Of a stretch of DNA of 64,000 nt, positions 1 through 7,619 are shown piece by piece. A program made the translations under genes and the position numbers. This DNA comes from Lacticaseibacillus nasuensis JCM 17158. Its GTDB lineage: Bacteria; Bacillota; Bacilli; Lactobacillales; Lactobacillaceae. The DNA is taken from contig NZ_AZDJ01000022.1 of NCBI RefSeq assembly GCF_001434705.1, forward strand, positions 1-64,000. Reading direction: 5' to 3'. The stretch's first letter is position 1. Each line of letters begins with the position of its first letter. Under the pieces are notes generated by a model. The model was not told the DNA's origin and made no database searches. It saw nothing but the letters and a program-made list of their open reading frames with translations.

Positions 1-70
1 AAAGCCCTATCACATTTACGAAACTTTGTTCAGTTTTCAAAGGACTACCGGTTGCCTCAACGGCAACTTT
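1..70 (-). other. rRNA operon leader (boxA-like region)
   Basis: Downstream of P2 the minus strand contains a short hairpin (GTTGCC/GGCAAC, about 52-68). After it comes AGTCCTTTGAAAACTGAACAAAG (about 25-47, read on the minus strand), which resembles the antitermination leader preceding 16S genes in lactobacilli. The mature 16S would lie beyond position 1. No protein-coding gene is credible here. Confidence 0.6.
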
Positions 71-73
71 TAC

Positions 74-211
74 ATCTTACGCGTTCCGCTTGCACTCGTC
101 AAGCAAAACTGCGGAAAAATGTTTGCCGGCACATCAGGCAAAGCCTTGATGGCACCGGGTTGTGCTCAACACAACGCAGACTATCTTATCAACCAGAGCT
201 TGGCCGGTCAA
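74..211 (-). promoter_or_regulatory. Tandem rRNA-operon promoters P1 and P2
   Basis: On the minus strand two near-ideal sigma-A promoters follow each other. P1 has -35 TTGACC (206-211) and -10 TAAGAT (183-188) with a 17-bp spacer. P2 has -35 TTGACG (97-102) and -10 TAAGAT (74-79), also with 17 bp. The identical -10 boxes, tandem layout and downstream leader with a CTTTGAAAACTGAAC stretch are typical of Gram-positive rrn operons. Transcription runs leftwards out of the window; the 16S gene itself is not seen, so the rrn assignment is an inference. Confidence 0.75.
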
Positions 212-231
212 GCATTTTTCGCGAAGAAAAT

Positions 232-262
232 AAAAAAAGGTGAGCAGCTTGCCCACCTTTCG
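232..262 (-). terminator. Terminator of serS
   Basis: On the minus strand, directly after the serS stop, an AAGGTGGGC/GCTCACCTT hairpin is followed by an uninterrupted T-run. It ends about 20 bp before the -35 of rRNA promoter P1, so it insulates the rrn promoters from serS read-through. Confidence 0.85.
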
Positions 263-267
263 CGTGC

Positions 268-1548
268 TTATTCAGGTTCGATCACGGTTTGGCCTTGCAT
301 GTATGGAACCAAGACATCAGGAATCGTCACCGTGCCATCCGCGTTTTGGTAATTTTCCAAGATGGCGGCGACGGTGCGGCCCACCGCCAGGCCGGAGCCG
401 TTAAGCGTGTGGACGAACTGCGTCTTGCCATTGTCGTCCCGATACTTGATGCCGGCGCGGCGAGCCTGAAAATCCGTGCAATTGCTGCAGCTGGAGATTT
501 CCCGGTAAGTGTCTTGTGCCGGTAACCACACCTCGAGGTCGTTGGTCTTCGCCGAGGTAAAGCTGGCATCCCCGCTGGCCAACGTGATGACGTGGTACGG
601 CAGGCCCAGCTTTTGCAAAAGTTCTTCGGCGTCATGAATCAAGTTGGTCAGCTCGGTCCACGAGTCTTCCGGCTTGCAGAACTTGACCATTTCGACCTTG
701 TTGAACTGATGCATCCGAATCAAGCCGCGGGTATCGCGGCCGGCGCTGCCGGCCTCGCTGCGAAACGCCGGGGACAACGCCGTGACGCTGATCGGCAGCT
801 TAGCCGCATCGATCACCTCGCCGCGGTAATAGTTCACCAACGGCACCTCGGCGGTCGGAATCAACGTCATCGGCTCGCCATCGTTAGTCATGGTGTAGAC
901 GTCTTCGGTAAACTTCGGGAACTGCCCGGTCCCGAACATGGAATCGTTGTTCACCAAGTACGGCGGAATCACTTCGGTGTAGCCTTCGCGGTAATGTTCA
1001 TCCAGGAAAAAGTTGTACACCGCACGTTCCAGCCGCGCACCCGCCCCGCGGTAGTAGACAAACCGGCTACCGGACACCTTGGCCGCGCGCTCGAAGTCTA
1101 AAATGCCAAGCGCCTCGCCGAGCTCGTAGTGGGCCTTGGGGGTAAAGTCAAACTGCCGCGGCGTGCCCCACTTGTATTCCTCGCGGGAGTCGTCCTCGTT
1201 TAACGACATCGGCACGTCATCGGCCGGATAATTCGGCAGGCGCACCAGAATGTATTTGACCCGCTCGTCAACCTTCGCCAGCTCCTGATCGAGCCCACTG
1301 ATTTCCTGGCCGACTGCCCGCATCGCCTTGATTTGCTCGTCGGCGGGTTCCTTGGCGCGCTTTTTTTGCGCGATTTCGCCGCTGACTTGATTGCGCTTGG
1401 CCTTCAAGTCCTCGGTTTGCACGATAATGCTGCGACGTTTTTCATCCAGCACCAACAGCTCATCAATTTCCTCTGGTTTAATGCCGCGCGCACCGAGCTT
1501 GGTTTTGACCCAGTCCGGTTGCTGGCGAATCAACTTCATGTCTAACAT
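268..1548 (-). CDS. serS: Seryl-tRNA synthetase
   Basis: Class II aminoacyl-tRNA synthetase that charges tRNA-Ser in the cytoplasm. The 426-residue length is normal for SerRS. The N-terminal third (about residues 25-105) is rich in Lys, Glu and Ala, as expected for the long antiparallel coiled-coil arm that contacts the long variable arm of tRNA-Ser. The catalytic core shows motif 2 ([17 protein letters not shown]) and motif 3 ([18 protein letters not shown] near the C terminus), and TAEVPL occurs before motif 2. The ATG follows an AGGAGGAG ribosome site. A T-box leader lies upstream, so expression should respond to uncharged tRNA-Ser. The gene stands alone, bounded by its own promoter and terminator. 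Confidence 0.97.
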   Translation of the reverse strand: MLDMKLIRQQPDWVKTKLGARGIKPEEIDELLVLDEKRRSIIVQTEDLKAKRNQVSGEIAQKKRAKEPADEQIKAMRAVGQEISGLDQELAKVDERVKYILVRLPNYPADDVPMSLNEDDSREEYKWGTPRQFDFTPKAHYELGEALGILDFERAAKVSGSRFVYYRGAGARLERAVYNFFLDEHYREGYTEVIPPYLVNNDSMFGTGQFPKFTEDVYTMTNDGEPMTLIPTAEVPLVNYYRGEVIDAAKLPISVTALSPAFRSEAGSAGRDTRGLIRMHQFNKVEMVKFCKPEDSWTELTNLIHDAEELLQKLGLPYHVITLASGDASFTSAKTNDLEVWLPAQDTYREISSCSNCTDFQARRAGIKYRDDNGKTQFVHTLNGSGLAVGRTVAAILENYQNADGTVTIPDVLVPYMQGQTVIEPE

Positions 1549-1564
1549 GCTGCTCCTCCTTCAA

Positions 1565-1782
1565 AAATGCACACAAAAAGCCCTTCATCCAATTGGGACG
1601 AAAGGCTAGTTCCGCGGTGCCACCCAAGTTTGGTCAAAGACCACCCTTAATTGCTGCTAACGGTCAGTGCCGTGTGGCTCATCGCCACCCACTCGTGCGC
1701 TGGAATCGGGTTCGTCAGGCTTCCACCAACCGCCTGCTCTCTGGGCTACCCATGGGCGCGTCAACGTGTTTCAAATTACGAT
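1565..1782 (-). promoter_or_regulatory. T-box riboswitch, serine-type, upstream of serS
   Basis: The minus strand carries the canonical T-box GGGTGGCACCGCGG (1612-1625), followed by the terminator hairpin. Upstream is a stem I region with an AGAG element and a GGTTGGTGGAAGCC apical part. The probable specifier region GATTCCAGCG contains the serine codons UCC and AGC; I cannot decide between them without folding. Known family behaviour is that uncharged tRNA-Ser pairs with the T-box bulge and favours the antiterminator. Confidence 0.9.
1575..1607 (-). terminator. T-box terminator hairpin of serS
   Basis: On the minus strand, an AGCCTTTCGTCC / GGATGAAGGGCT hairpin with two G-U pairs is followed by TTTTTGTGT. 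It lies just after the conserved T-box sequence and is the default off structure of the leader. Confidence 0.85.
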
Positions 1783-1783
1783 A

Positions 1784-1812
1784 AACATACCGCAAAGCTA
1801 CACGGCGCGCAA
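1784..1812 (-). promoter_or_regulatory. Probable serS promoter
   Basis: On the minus strand, -35 TTGCGC (1807-1812) and -10 TATGTT (1784-1789) are separated by exactly 17 bp, just before the T-box leader. The -35 lies inside the last codons of the upstream Crp/Fnr-like gene. Confidence 0.55.
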
Positions 1813-2475
1813 CCCGGCGGCGTCCAGAATTTTAATGACGCTGGGGCGCACCGCTTCGATCAACTGCGCGTCGCTTAATTCGCGCAACTTGCGACTCAAG
1901 GTTTCCGGCGTAGTGCCAAGGTAAGCGGCCAACGCCTTTTTCTTCATCGGTAAGGTCACCGTGCCGTTGTCGGCGGGTTGCTTCAGCAGCCACTGGGCCA
2001 GCCGGGTCTCGACGCTGGCGGTGGTGACCAAGGTGGTTTGCGCCTCCAGCTCGTCGATGCGCCGCGCCTGCGTGGCAATCACGGCCAGGCTAATCGCCGG
2101 CTCTTGTTCCAACAGGCGCTGAAAATCGCTTTTGTACAGCACGCATGCCGTCACCGGGCTTTCCGCTACCGCGCTAGCTTGATGCGTCGCGTCTTGGAAT
2201 AAGTCCCGGTCGCCGTCAAAATCGCCGGGGGTCAGCTGGCGCACCAGCTGCTCGCGGCCATTGGCGCTGCCGCGCACCACCGCCACGCTGCCGGCGTGAA
2301 TAATATACAACGCACCGGCGGGACTGTCGGCGAGATACAGCGGCTCGCCGGTTTGAAAATGCTGATGCCGCACCAGATTTTCGATTTGCACCAGCTCGGC
2401 GTGCGGCAGGTGGTTAAAAATCGGCACGCGCTGCACACACAGGTGCTCAGGTTGCTTAGTAGTCAACGTTCTCAC
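1798..2475 (-). CDS. flp: FLP-like Crp/Fnr family transcriptional regulator
   Basis: Predicted cytoplasmic DNA-binding regulator of the Crp/Fnr superfamily, 225 residues. Residues about 15-120 form the cyclic-nucleotide-type beta-roll (TGEPLYLADSPAGALYIIHAGSVAVVR), then comes a dimer helix, and residues about 170-210 form the winged helix (MKKKALAAYLGTTPETLSRKLREL). There is no N-terminal four-cysteine cluster as in FNR. Instead there are two cysteines, C13 and C111. Their spacing is close to that of the redox-switch pair reported for the Lactobacillus casei FLP protein, so a thiol/disulfide sensor is inferred. The GTG start overlaps the 3' end of the upstream Mga-like gene by 20 nt, suggesting translational coupling; a TTG at 2466 is an alternative start. 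Targets are unknown. Confidence 0.85.
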   Translation of the reverse strand: MRTLTTKQPEHLCVQRVPIFNHLPHAELVQIENLVRHQHFQTGEPLYLADSPAGALYIIHAGSVAVVRGSANGREQLVRQLTPGDFDGDRDLFQDATHQASAVAESPVTACVLYKSDFQRLLEQEPAISLAVIATQARRIDELEAQTTLVTTASVETRLAQWLLKQPADNGTVTLPMKKKALAAYLGTTPETLSRKLRELSDAQLIEAVRPSVIKILDAAGLRAV

Positions 2476-4036
2476 TCACACTCATTTTGTCTTCCCAGAT
2501 TTGGCGAATCGTCGCGTACAGCTCGCCGAACCAGTCATTACTGGAGTTAGCCGCCCACTTGTAGGTATGCGTGTCCGGCCCGATCTTGCCCGAAGCATCC
2601 GGTACCGTGGCGCTTTCGATGACCAGATCCGCGTCGTCGATATCCGTTTCGTTCGGCGACACCAGTACCACCATCGGCTGCGCAATGAGAAACGCCAACA
2701 AGTCGACGTACCCCAGCAGCGTCTGTTCGATGACCACCGCCACCTTGACCTTCACCTGCGGCAAGAACTGCGTCGCCAACTGCAAGACATTGCGGTAAAA
2801 CGAGTCGCTTAACACGTCTAGGTGCGCGTGAAAATCGGTCAGGTTTTCGCTGACAATCACGTGTTCCAGAGTTTGGTGCACCTTCACGGCCAACGTTTCG
2901 TTTTGCGGGACCTGGTGCAGCCGGTCATTGATGCTGTACGCCAGCGCCTGCGACAAGTCGTCGCCGAACTCCAGCAGACTCATCGCCACGGAGAACAGGT
3001 TGGCCGTCAGCATATTCATCACCGGCGTCGGCAACGTGTGCTCGGTGATGAACCCCACCGGCAGCTTATCCAAAAACTCCATGACCAGCGTGTAAATCTG
3101 CGGATCATAGCGCCGGAATCGCCGTAGCGCGCCTTCTTGCATGTCCGTGCCGGTGGTGACGTAAAACGGCAGGAAGTTGAACAGGAAATACAGCGAGCTG
3201 GACTCGCCCATTTGCGCGCTGAGGCTGAGTTCCGGCAACGCCACCGCCGTGCGCAGCACCGGGTCGAGCTCCTCGATGAAGTTCGGCACCGGATACTGCA
3301 AAGTGACCTGCTTTGGCGTGAATTCGATCACCTCGTCCAGCTGCATCCGGCGCAGCGCCACGGCGACGTAATACATCGCGATTTCGCGGGTGACGAGGTT
3401 AGGCCGGCCGAGGTCGAACAGGTCAATCGTCGCGTCGACCACCCGCCCCACGGCCTTGCGCTCGCAATGCGAAAACGGCCACGCCGCGCCATCGGTGGCC
3501 AGCCAGAAAATCAGCGTCAGGAAAAGGCGAATGCGTTTTTCCGGCCCAGCGATCTTCAGCCCCTCGTAGGAGAAGCGCACGCCAAACGTGTGCGCAAAGT
3601 CGCGCATCGGCTTCAGGTGCCGCAGCATCGTCGCCTTCGACGTGTCCTCGGCGGTCAAAAATTCGTCAAAACTATTGTATTGACCGTAAAACGCGGCGAT
3701 TAAAAAGTGATACGCGTGACTTTGCTCCACCAAGTACCGCCGCACCTCTGCGGAAGGCAGGTTGAACATCTTTTTCACGCTGGCGCTCTTGCTGGTCATG
3801 GCCTCAAGTTCTTCGACTAGACCGTTATAAGTATTGTAGACGCTGCCGTAGTTCCGCCCCGTCAGCAACGCGATTTGCCGCAAGTTCACATCGGTCACCA
3901 GCGGCTTTTGCGCCGTTTCAGAAGCCAACCGATCCGCCACGGGCGTTTGCGCCACCCGGGCATTCACAATCGTGCGGAACAACCGCATCTTCTCTGCATC
4001 TGAAGTTGACAGGAAAATGTCTTCTCGTCCGCGCAT
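2456..4036 (-). CDS. Mga-type helix-turn-helix regulator
   Basis: A large (526 residues) cytoplasmic protein with the layout of Mga/M-trans-acting-positive-regulator-like proteins. N-terminal helix-turn-helix segments (VTDVNLRQIALLTGRNYGSVYNTYNGL, about residues 48-74) are followed by a long helical region resembling PRD-like domains and a C-terminal part ending in a short amphipathic stretch (NDWFGELYATIRQIW). It is clearly related along its length to the divergent gene at 4515: both share the RIRLFL-LIFWL-type core, the WPF motif and the C-terminal amphipathic segment. The ATG follows AGGAGG. Its 5' region lies directly against the tandem structured element at 4062-4298. It is probably cotranscribed with the FLP-like gene. 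The regulated genes and inducer are not evident. Confidence 0.75.
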   Translation of the reverse strand: MRGREDIFLSTSDAEKMRLFRTIVNARVAQTPVADRLASETAQKPLVTDVNLRQIALLTGRNYGSVYNTYNGLVEELEAMTSKSASVKKMFNLPSAEVRRYLVEQSHAYHFLIAAFYGQYNSFDEFLTAEDTSKATMLRHLKPMRDFAHTFGVRFSYEGLKIAGPEKRIRLFLTLIFWLATDGAAWPFSHCERKAVGRVVDATIDLFDLGRPNLVTREIAMYYVAVALRRMQLDEVIEFTPKQVTLQYPVPNFIEELDPVLRTAVALPELSLSAQMGESSSLYFLFNFLPFYVTTGTDMQEGALRRFRRYDPQIYTLVMEFLDKLPVGFITEHTLPTPVMNMLTANLFSVAMSLLEFGDDLSQALAYSINDRLHQVPQNETLAVKVHQTLEHVIVSENLTDFHAHLDVLSDSFYRNVLQLATQFLPQVKVKVAVVIEQTLLGYVDLLAFLIAQPMVVLVSPNETDIDDADLVIESATVPDASGKIGPDTHTYKWAANSSNDWFGELYATIRQIWEDKMSVSENVDY

Positions 4037-4061
4037 GATAATCCTCCTATAAAAACAAGTT

Positions 4062-4175
4062 GTGAGCGAAGGCGCTTAAGAAACGGAGCGTAAGCGCCGC
4101 CTGGGCGGTGAGCCGCGGGTTGTGCGGCTCGGCGACCAGGTGGACTTACGCGCAGTTACTTGCCTTCGCGAACAC
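4062..4175. repeat. Structured element copy A (114 nt)
   Basis: A 114-nt element starting GTGAGC and ending CAC folds into a single long rod. P1a is GTG/CAC. P1b is GCGAAGGC (4066-4073) with GCCTTCGC (4162-4169). P2 is AAGAAAC (4078-4084) with GTTACTT (4155-4161). After a GGA/GCA internal loop comes P3, GCGTAAG (4088-4094) with CTTACGC (4145-4151). P4 is CCGCCTGG (4097-4104) with CCAGGTGG (4136-4143). P5 is GAGCCGC (4110-4116) with GCGGCTC (4124-4130), closed by a 7-nt loop. It lies 15 bp upstream of the ribosome site of the minus-strand Mga-like gene. The transcribed strand is unknown. Confidence 0.85.
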
Positions 4176-4184
4176 GATTAAGTT

Positions 4185-4298
4185 GTGAGCCAGGGCGGGA
4201 AAGCAGCGGAACATAGGCGCCGCCTAGTGCTTGAAAGGCGCTTCTTGCCTTTCGAGTGCTAGGTGGTCCTATGTGTAGCTGCTTGCCCCGGCGAGCAC
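4185..4298. repeat. Structured element copy B (114 nt)
   Basis: Direct tandem copy of element A, 123 bp further on, with identical length and flanks (AAGTT before, GATTAA after). Each helix keeps its register while its bases change. P1b is GCCAGGGC (4189-4196) with GCCCCGGC (4285-4292). P2 is AAGCAGC (4201-4207) with GCTGCTT (4278-4284). P3 is ACATAGG (4211-4217) with CCTATGT (4268-4274). P4 is CCGCCTAG (4220-4227) with CTAGGTGG (4259-4266). P5 is GAAAGGC (4233-4239) with GCCTTTC (4247-4253), again with a 7-nt loop. The GGA internal loop (4208-4210) is conserved. Confidence 0.85.
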
Positions 4299-4300
4299 GA

Positions 4301-4322
4301 TTAACTTGCGCCTTCGCGCGCA
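4301..4322. repeat. Possible decayed 3' arm of a third tandem copy
   Basis: Immediately after copy B, the stretch ACTTGCGCCTTCGCGCGCAC (4304-4323 region) resembles the 3' arm of copy A (ACTTGCCTTCGCGAACAC). No matching 5' arm is present. It may be the remnant of an older unit or chance similarity. Confidence 0.3.
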
Positions 4323-4476
4323 CTTATTATCGCATTATCGTTTCTGGACTTCAACGCATTATTGATGAACGTTTTTTCACGATTCTGAGTCCAAACCCAC
4401 CCTTTTCTCAGATAGCCGCCACTATTTTTCCTGCATCAATTCCGCGGGGGCGACTGAAACGCCGCGGCCAATTTGC

Positions 4477-4482
4477 TATACT
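4477..4482 (+). promoter_or_regulatory. Extended -10 element of the plus-strand Mga-like gene
   Basis: TGCTATACT gives an extended -10 (TATACT 4477-4482), 33 bp before the ATG at 4515. The -35 is weak (CTGAAA or TGAAAC at 16-17 bp), as is common for activated promoters. Confidence 0.45.
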
Positions 4483-4514
4483 AGCGGTGGAAACTTCAAA
4501 AAGGAGGGGTCGCG

Positions 4515-6029
4515 ATGGAATTTGAAGCCTTATTTCTCGAAAAAGCCGATCGGCAAAAGTTTCAAATGTTTCAAATTTTCACCGCCTTTAATGCAGAAAG
4601 CCTCACCGTCGCCGACCTCGCCGCGCGCATGGACCAGTCTTACCAGATGACCTATAACGTGTTTCAGGAACTGGCCACGGATATGGGCGGCATCTTGAAG
4701 GTGACGCCAGCGCAAGCCAAGAAGCGCTTGATGGCCCGCGCCGCTTTTCCCTTCACCGTCGATGAGTACCGCCTGTATCTGATGGAGCGCTCGATTGCCT
4801 TTCAATTCATCGATTACCTCCTGCAAGGCAACCGCCCAACCACCGACCACTTCACCGCTGAGCACTTCATCAGCCGCTCGACGCTCACCCGCAAAACGGC
4901 GCCGTTGCGCAAATTTCTCCAACGCTACCAGCTGAAACTTTCCGTCACGCAGCCGGCGTTACTCGGCCCGGAGCCGCAGATTCGCCTGTTTCTAGGCACG
5001 CTGTACTGGCTGACCTACCATGGCATTCGCTGGCCGTTCGTGTCGATTTCCGAAGCGACCATTGCCCGCGAGTATCGCGAACTGGCCAGCGCCCGCCGCG
5101 AACCACTGATGGCGCTGCAGGAAATCCAATTTTGGGGCCTGTGCCGCGTCCGCATCGCGCATGGCAATTACGTCCGCGACGTGCAGCTGATCGACGAGCT
5201 GTTCGCGGATTGCCCGCTGTTCGCCGCGCCAAGCTACGACCCGAAGCTCTTCTTCAACGCCCCGGCCGATGTGCCGCACGCCGAGCAGCGCTTCTTCTGT
5301 TTTTTACAGCAAAAAACGATTATCTTCACGCCGCCGAGTCGCACCGATCGCGCGTTGTATGAATTCTTCAAGCAGCAAAACGGCCCGGTGTGGCAGTTCG
5401 CCACGGGGTTGCTCGACCACCTGCGGGCCTTGAGCGGCGCCAACTTATCGCCGGAAGCGCTAGCGCAAACTCAGGTGCCGCTAAACGTGATGCGCTTTGC
5501 CTGCTCGTTTGTGATCATGAACGGCGATTACGTCAAGCTGTCGGACTTCTTCGTGCCGCAGGAGATCACCTATCAACAGTCGCACCTGCGCGACGTCTTG
5601 GCCGATTACCTGCGCAACCTGCCGAGCACCGAGTTTAACCGCGTGCTCAAGCGCACGCCTTGCGTGTTAGACATGCTGTTTTACCTGTTCGCGCCGTTTC
5701 TGCGCTACCTGCACTGGGACGAAACCGTGGCGGTGAAGGTGCAACTAGACGCCAACGATTTTCTCAACCACGCCGTCTTGGACTTTCTGGACAACCTGCC
5801 GATTGTCCGCCGCGTCGCCGCCTCCGCGCCGGCGCCGGATCTCGTGCTGACCACGCCGGAAGACGCCGCGGCCACCACGCGCAACGAAACCATTTTCGAC
5901 TGGCACGTCGACGGCGACCACCACCGATTACTTCGAGCTTTATCACACGGTGTTGAACCTCTATCGGCAAAAGCTGATTCCAGACCGCACCGCCACAACA
6001 AAATGACCGCCACCGCGAATTCACGGTGA
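4515..6029 (+). CDS. Mga-type helix-turn-helix regulator, frameshifted near the 3' end
   Basis: Paralogue of the divergent regulator at 2456-4036. N-terminal helix-turn-helix segments (LTVADLAARMDQSYQMTYNVFQEL, about residues 30-53) precede the long helical Mga-like body. The annotated frame runs to 6029, but from about 5915 its product (HHRLLRALSHGVEPLSAKADSRPHRHNK...) no longer resembles the family. The +1 frame from about 5920 reads TTTDYFELYHTVLNLYRQKLIP and stops at 6006. This matches the amphipathic C-terminal end of the paralogue (NDWFGELYATIRQIW) and stops at the start of the terminator hairpin. A one-base insertion in the CCACCACCACC stretch (about 5918-5928) would explain it; either a real mutation or a read error. 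The ATG follows AAGGAGGGG. Confidence 0.75.
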   Translation: MEFEALFLEKADRQKFQMFQIFTAFNAESLTVADLAARMDQSYQMTYNVFQELATDMGGILKVTPAQAKKRLMARAAFPFTVDEYRLYLMERSIAFQFIDYLLQGNRPTTDHFTAEHFISRSTLTRKTAPLRKFLQRYQLKLSVTQPALLGPEPQIRLFLGTLYWLTYHGIRWPFVSISEATIAREYRELASARREPLMALQEIQFWGLCRVRIAHGNYVRDVQLIDELFADCPLFAAPSYDPKLFFNAPADVPHAEQRFFCFLQQKTIIFTPPSRTDRALYEFFKQQNGPVWQFATGLLDHLRALSGANLSPEALAQTQVPLNVMRFACSFVIMNGDYVKLSDFFVPQEITYQQSHLRDVLADYLRNLPSTEFNRVLKRTPCVLDMLFYLFAPFLRYLHWDETVAVKVQLDANDFLNHAVLDFLDNLPIVRRVAASAPAPDLVLTTPEDAAATTRNETIFDWHVDGDHHRLLRALSHGVEPLSAKADSRPHRHNKMTATANSR

Positions 6030-6036
6030 CGGTCAT
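6004..6036. terminator. Bidirectional terminator between convergent genes
   Basis: TGACCGcCACCG...CGGTgaCGGTCA is a hairpin with TTTG on the plus strand and TTTTGTTG on the minus strand. It serves the Mga-like gene and the convergent gene at 6041. The annotated stop of the Mga-like gene (6029) lies inside the stem, while the +1-frame stop (6006) lies at its base. Confidence 0.75.
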
Positions 6037-6040
6037 TTGC

Positions 6041-6817
6041 TTATTGCGTCAAGATTTCACTGCTGGCGGTCACGCTGGGGGTGGCCAAGCGCGCCCCAGC
6101 CGTGGCGTACAGCGCGGTCAACGCGGCCACGTTGTGATTCAACTCGTGCATCACAATCGTCATGCACTCAAAATTGGTGAACACCGATGGCTTGCGCGGC
6201 TGCGCGTCCAGCCACTTGGCAAAGGCCAGCTCGAAGTCCGCCAGCGTCCAATTCAACCGGCTGACCAAATCGCGCAGGCACTGCAACTCATACTCGCCGA
6301 CCTTGACCAAAGTCGTGGCGTAGGCAAAGTCCGCCGGCGCCGAGCTGACCTGCAAGTCCGCGGCGATCACGCACATCAGCGTTTGCACCGCAGCCTGATC
6401 GCGGTGCGTGTCTAGCTCCAAGCGCAGGCGCTGGCGCTGAATCAACGCCACGTAATCGCCATCCCCGGCACTACGCGATAACGCTCGGTCCAACAGGCGC
6501 TCGAGTAACGGCACCCCGGTCAATTTTGGTTGCCAGAAGTGCCGGCGCGCCGTGTAAAAATCGATGACGCCTGGCAGGTAATACTCATGAATCCACAAGT
6601 CCGGCGCAATATCCCCTAATTGCTCGCGGCCGGTCGCGGTCAAGGTATACGCCGCGCCGCCTGGTACCGGCGCAATCAAGCCGGCGCGGATGAACCGCGC
6701 GACCACGCGCTGAGGCTGCAAGCCGTAGCGCGCCTCCCAAATATCGGCATCGGCAACGCTGGCATCCCCCATTGTTAACAAGTACATAAAAACCCGAAGC
6801 GGTGGTGTTAATCGCAT
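6041..6817 (-). CDS. Unrecognised 258-residue protein with an N-terminal winged-helix-like region
   Basis: I do not recognise the family. The first 60 residues (LTPPLRVFMYLLTMGDASVADADIWEARYGLQPQRVVARFIRAGLIAP) read like a winged helix with a leading helix, a short turn and a second helix. The next part (YTLTATGREQLGDI) resembles the wing end of such domains. The rest is helical and soluble with no membrane segment. I chose the ATG at 6817 because it has a GGGGAAGAG ribosome site and follows a clear promoter; the open frame extends further upstream but would include the -35. The gene is monocistronic. A DNA-binding role is only suggested by the N-terminus. Confidence 0.6.
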   Translation of the reverse strand: MRLTPPLRVFMYLLTMGDASVADADIWEARYGLQPQRVVARFIRAGLIAPVPGGAAYTLTATGREQLGDIAPDLWIHEYYLPGVIDFYTARRHFWQPKLTGVPLLERLLDRALSRSAGDGDYVALIQRQRLRLELDTHRDQAAVQTLMCVIAADLQVSSAPADFAYATTLVKVGEYELQCLRDLVSRLNWTLADFELAFAKWLDAQPRKPSVFTNFECMTIVMHELNHNVAALTALYATAGARLATPSVTASSEILTQ

Positions 6818-6848
6818 CGCTCTTCCCCCATTCGGTTGCTTCGGGTCA

Positions 6849-6895
6849 AGTTTAGCGATAGCTGGAAGCGCTGTCAACGACCGCTTGTGCACAAG
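6849..6895 (-). promoter_or_regulatory. Promoter of the 6041-6817 gene with an upstream palindrome
   Basis: On the minus strand, -35 TTGACA (6872-6877) and -10 TAAACT (6849-6854) are 17 bp apart. Just upstream of the -35 is the perfect palindrome CTTGTGCACAAG (6884-6895). A near-identical sequence occurs in the msrA promoter (41752-41766). Confidence 0.65.
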
Positions 6896-6905
6896 TCAAC
6901 GCGCC

Positions 6906-7610
6906 TTAGCTTTCCGCCTTAACAATATCCGCCACGATTTTGCTTTCGTCAAAGGCCTCGTGGAGAAACGCGGGGTCGGTGCTGGGCAAGTGTAGCTGAA
7001 TGTCGGCGAAGGGTTGGAGCGCCAGCGCCGCCGACGCCACCGTCAAGGCCAGAATATGCCCGCCGAAGTCATGCGCAGCGTTCAAAAAGTGCAGGTGAAA
7101 CCCCGGCGCGGCCATGCCGGCGTATAACGTCGGCGACCAGTAACCAATGACCGTGCCCGTGACCTGTTCGCGGGTAAACACGGCTTGATCCGCCGCCGTT
7201 GCCGTCAGCGTCGGGTACGGCGGCTGTTGCTCGCGCACCGCGCGCGTGGTCACCGCCGCAAAGGTCCCGGTGAGTGTCACCGCCGTAAACAGGTTCACGC
7301 TAGGCAGCTTGCCCTGCAGCGCTAGCCGCAACTGCGCGTCGCTTAAATTCGTCACCGTGCCCGCCGGCGTAAAGTCCGCGTAATGCACGTTGGCAAACGG
7401 CACCTGCGCCGTCGCCTCGGGCTGCAGCACCTGACCGGCGGCGGTCATTTGGTACACAACGCCATCGAGGATGATTAACTCGCCGTTGAGCCCGGTCAAC
7501 GTGCCGATGCCCGTGTCGCCGTGCGTCAGTAACTCGGACAGCGTTTGCGTGCCGGCAAACAGGCCCGGCACCAACGTCGCTAACGTGCCGTGTTGATATA
7601 ACTTTCCCAT
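6906..7610 (-). CDS. aldB: Alpha-acetolactate decarboxylase
   Basis: Converts 2-acetolactate to acetoin and CO2, draining pyruvate to a neutral product and preventing diacetyl formation. The 234 residues are typical for the family. The metal site is visible as H172 and H174 (GFHLHF) with H185 (FGGH), the same 2- and 11-residue spacing as the zinc ligands described for the Brevibacillus enzyme. The conserved LGxxNGEL-like motif appears as TGLNGELIILDG. The ATG lies 10 bp after the alsS stop, with AGGAGG overlapping the alsS stop region, so the two form an operon. No signal peptide is seen; cytoplasmic. Confidence 0.95.
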   Translation of the reverse strand: MGKLYQHGTLATLVPGLFAGTQTLSELLTHGDTGIGTLTGLNGELIILDGVVYQMTAAGQVLQPEATAQVPFANVHYADFTPAGTVTNLSDAQLRLALQGKLPSVNLFTAVTLTGTFAAVTTRAVREQQPPYPTLTATAADQAVFTREQVTGTVIGYWSPTLYAGMAAPGFHLHFLNAAHDFGGHILALTVASAALALQPFADIQLHLPSTDPAFLHEAFDESKIVADIVKAES

Positions 7611-7619
7611 GCTGGCCTC

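Noticed and set aside
4256-4525. 89-residue plus-strand frame between the Mga-like genes
   Set aside because: It starts inside structured element B, lacks a ribosome site and runs across the promoter of the downstream gene.
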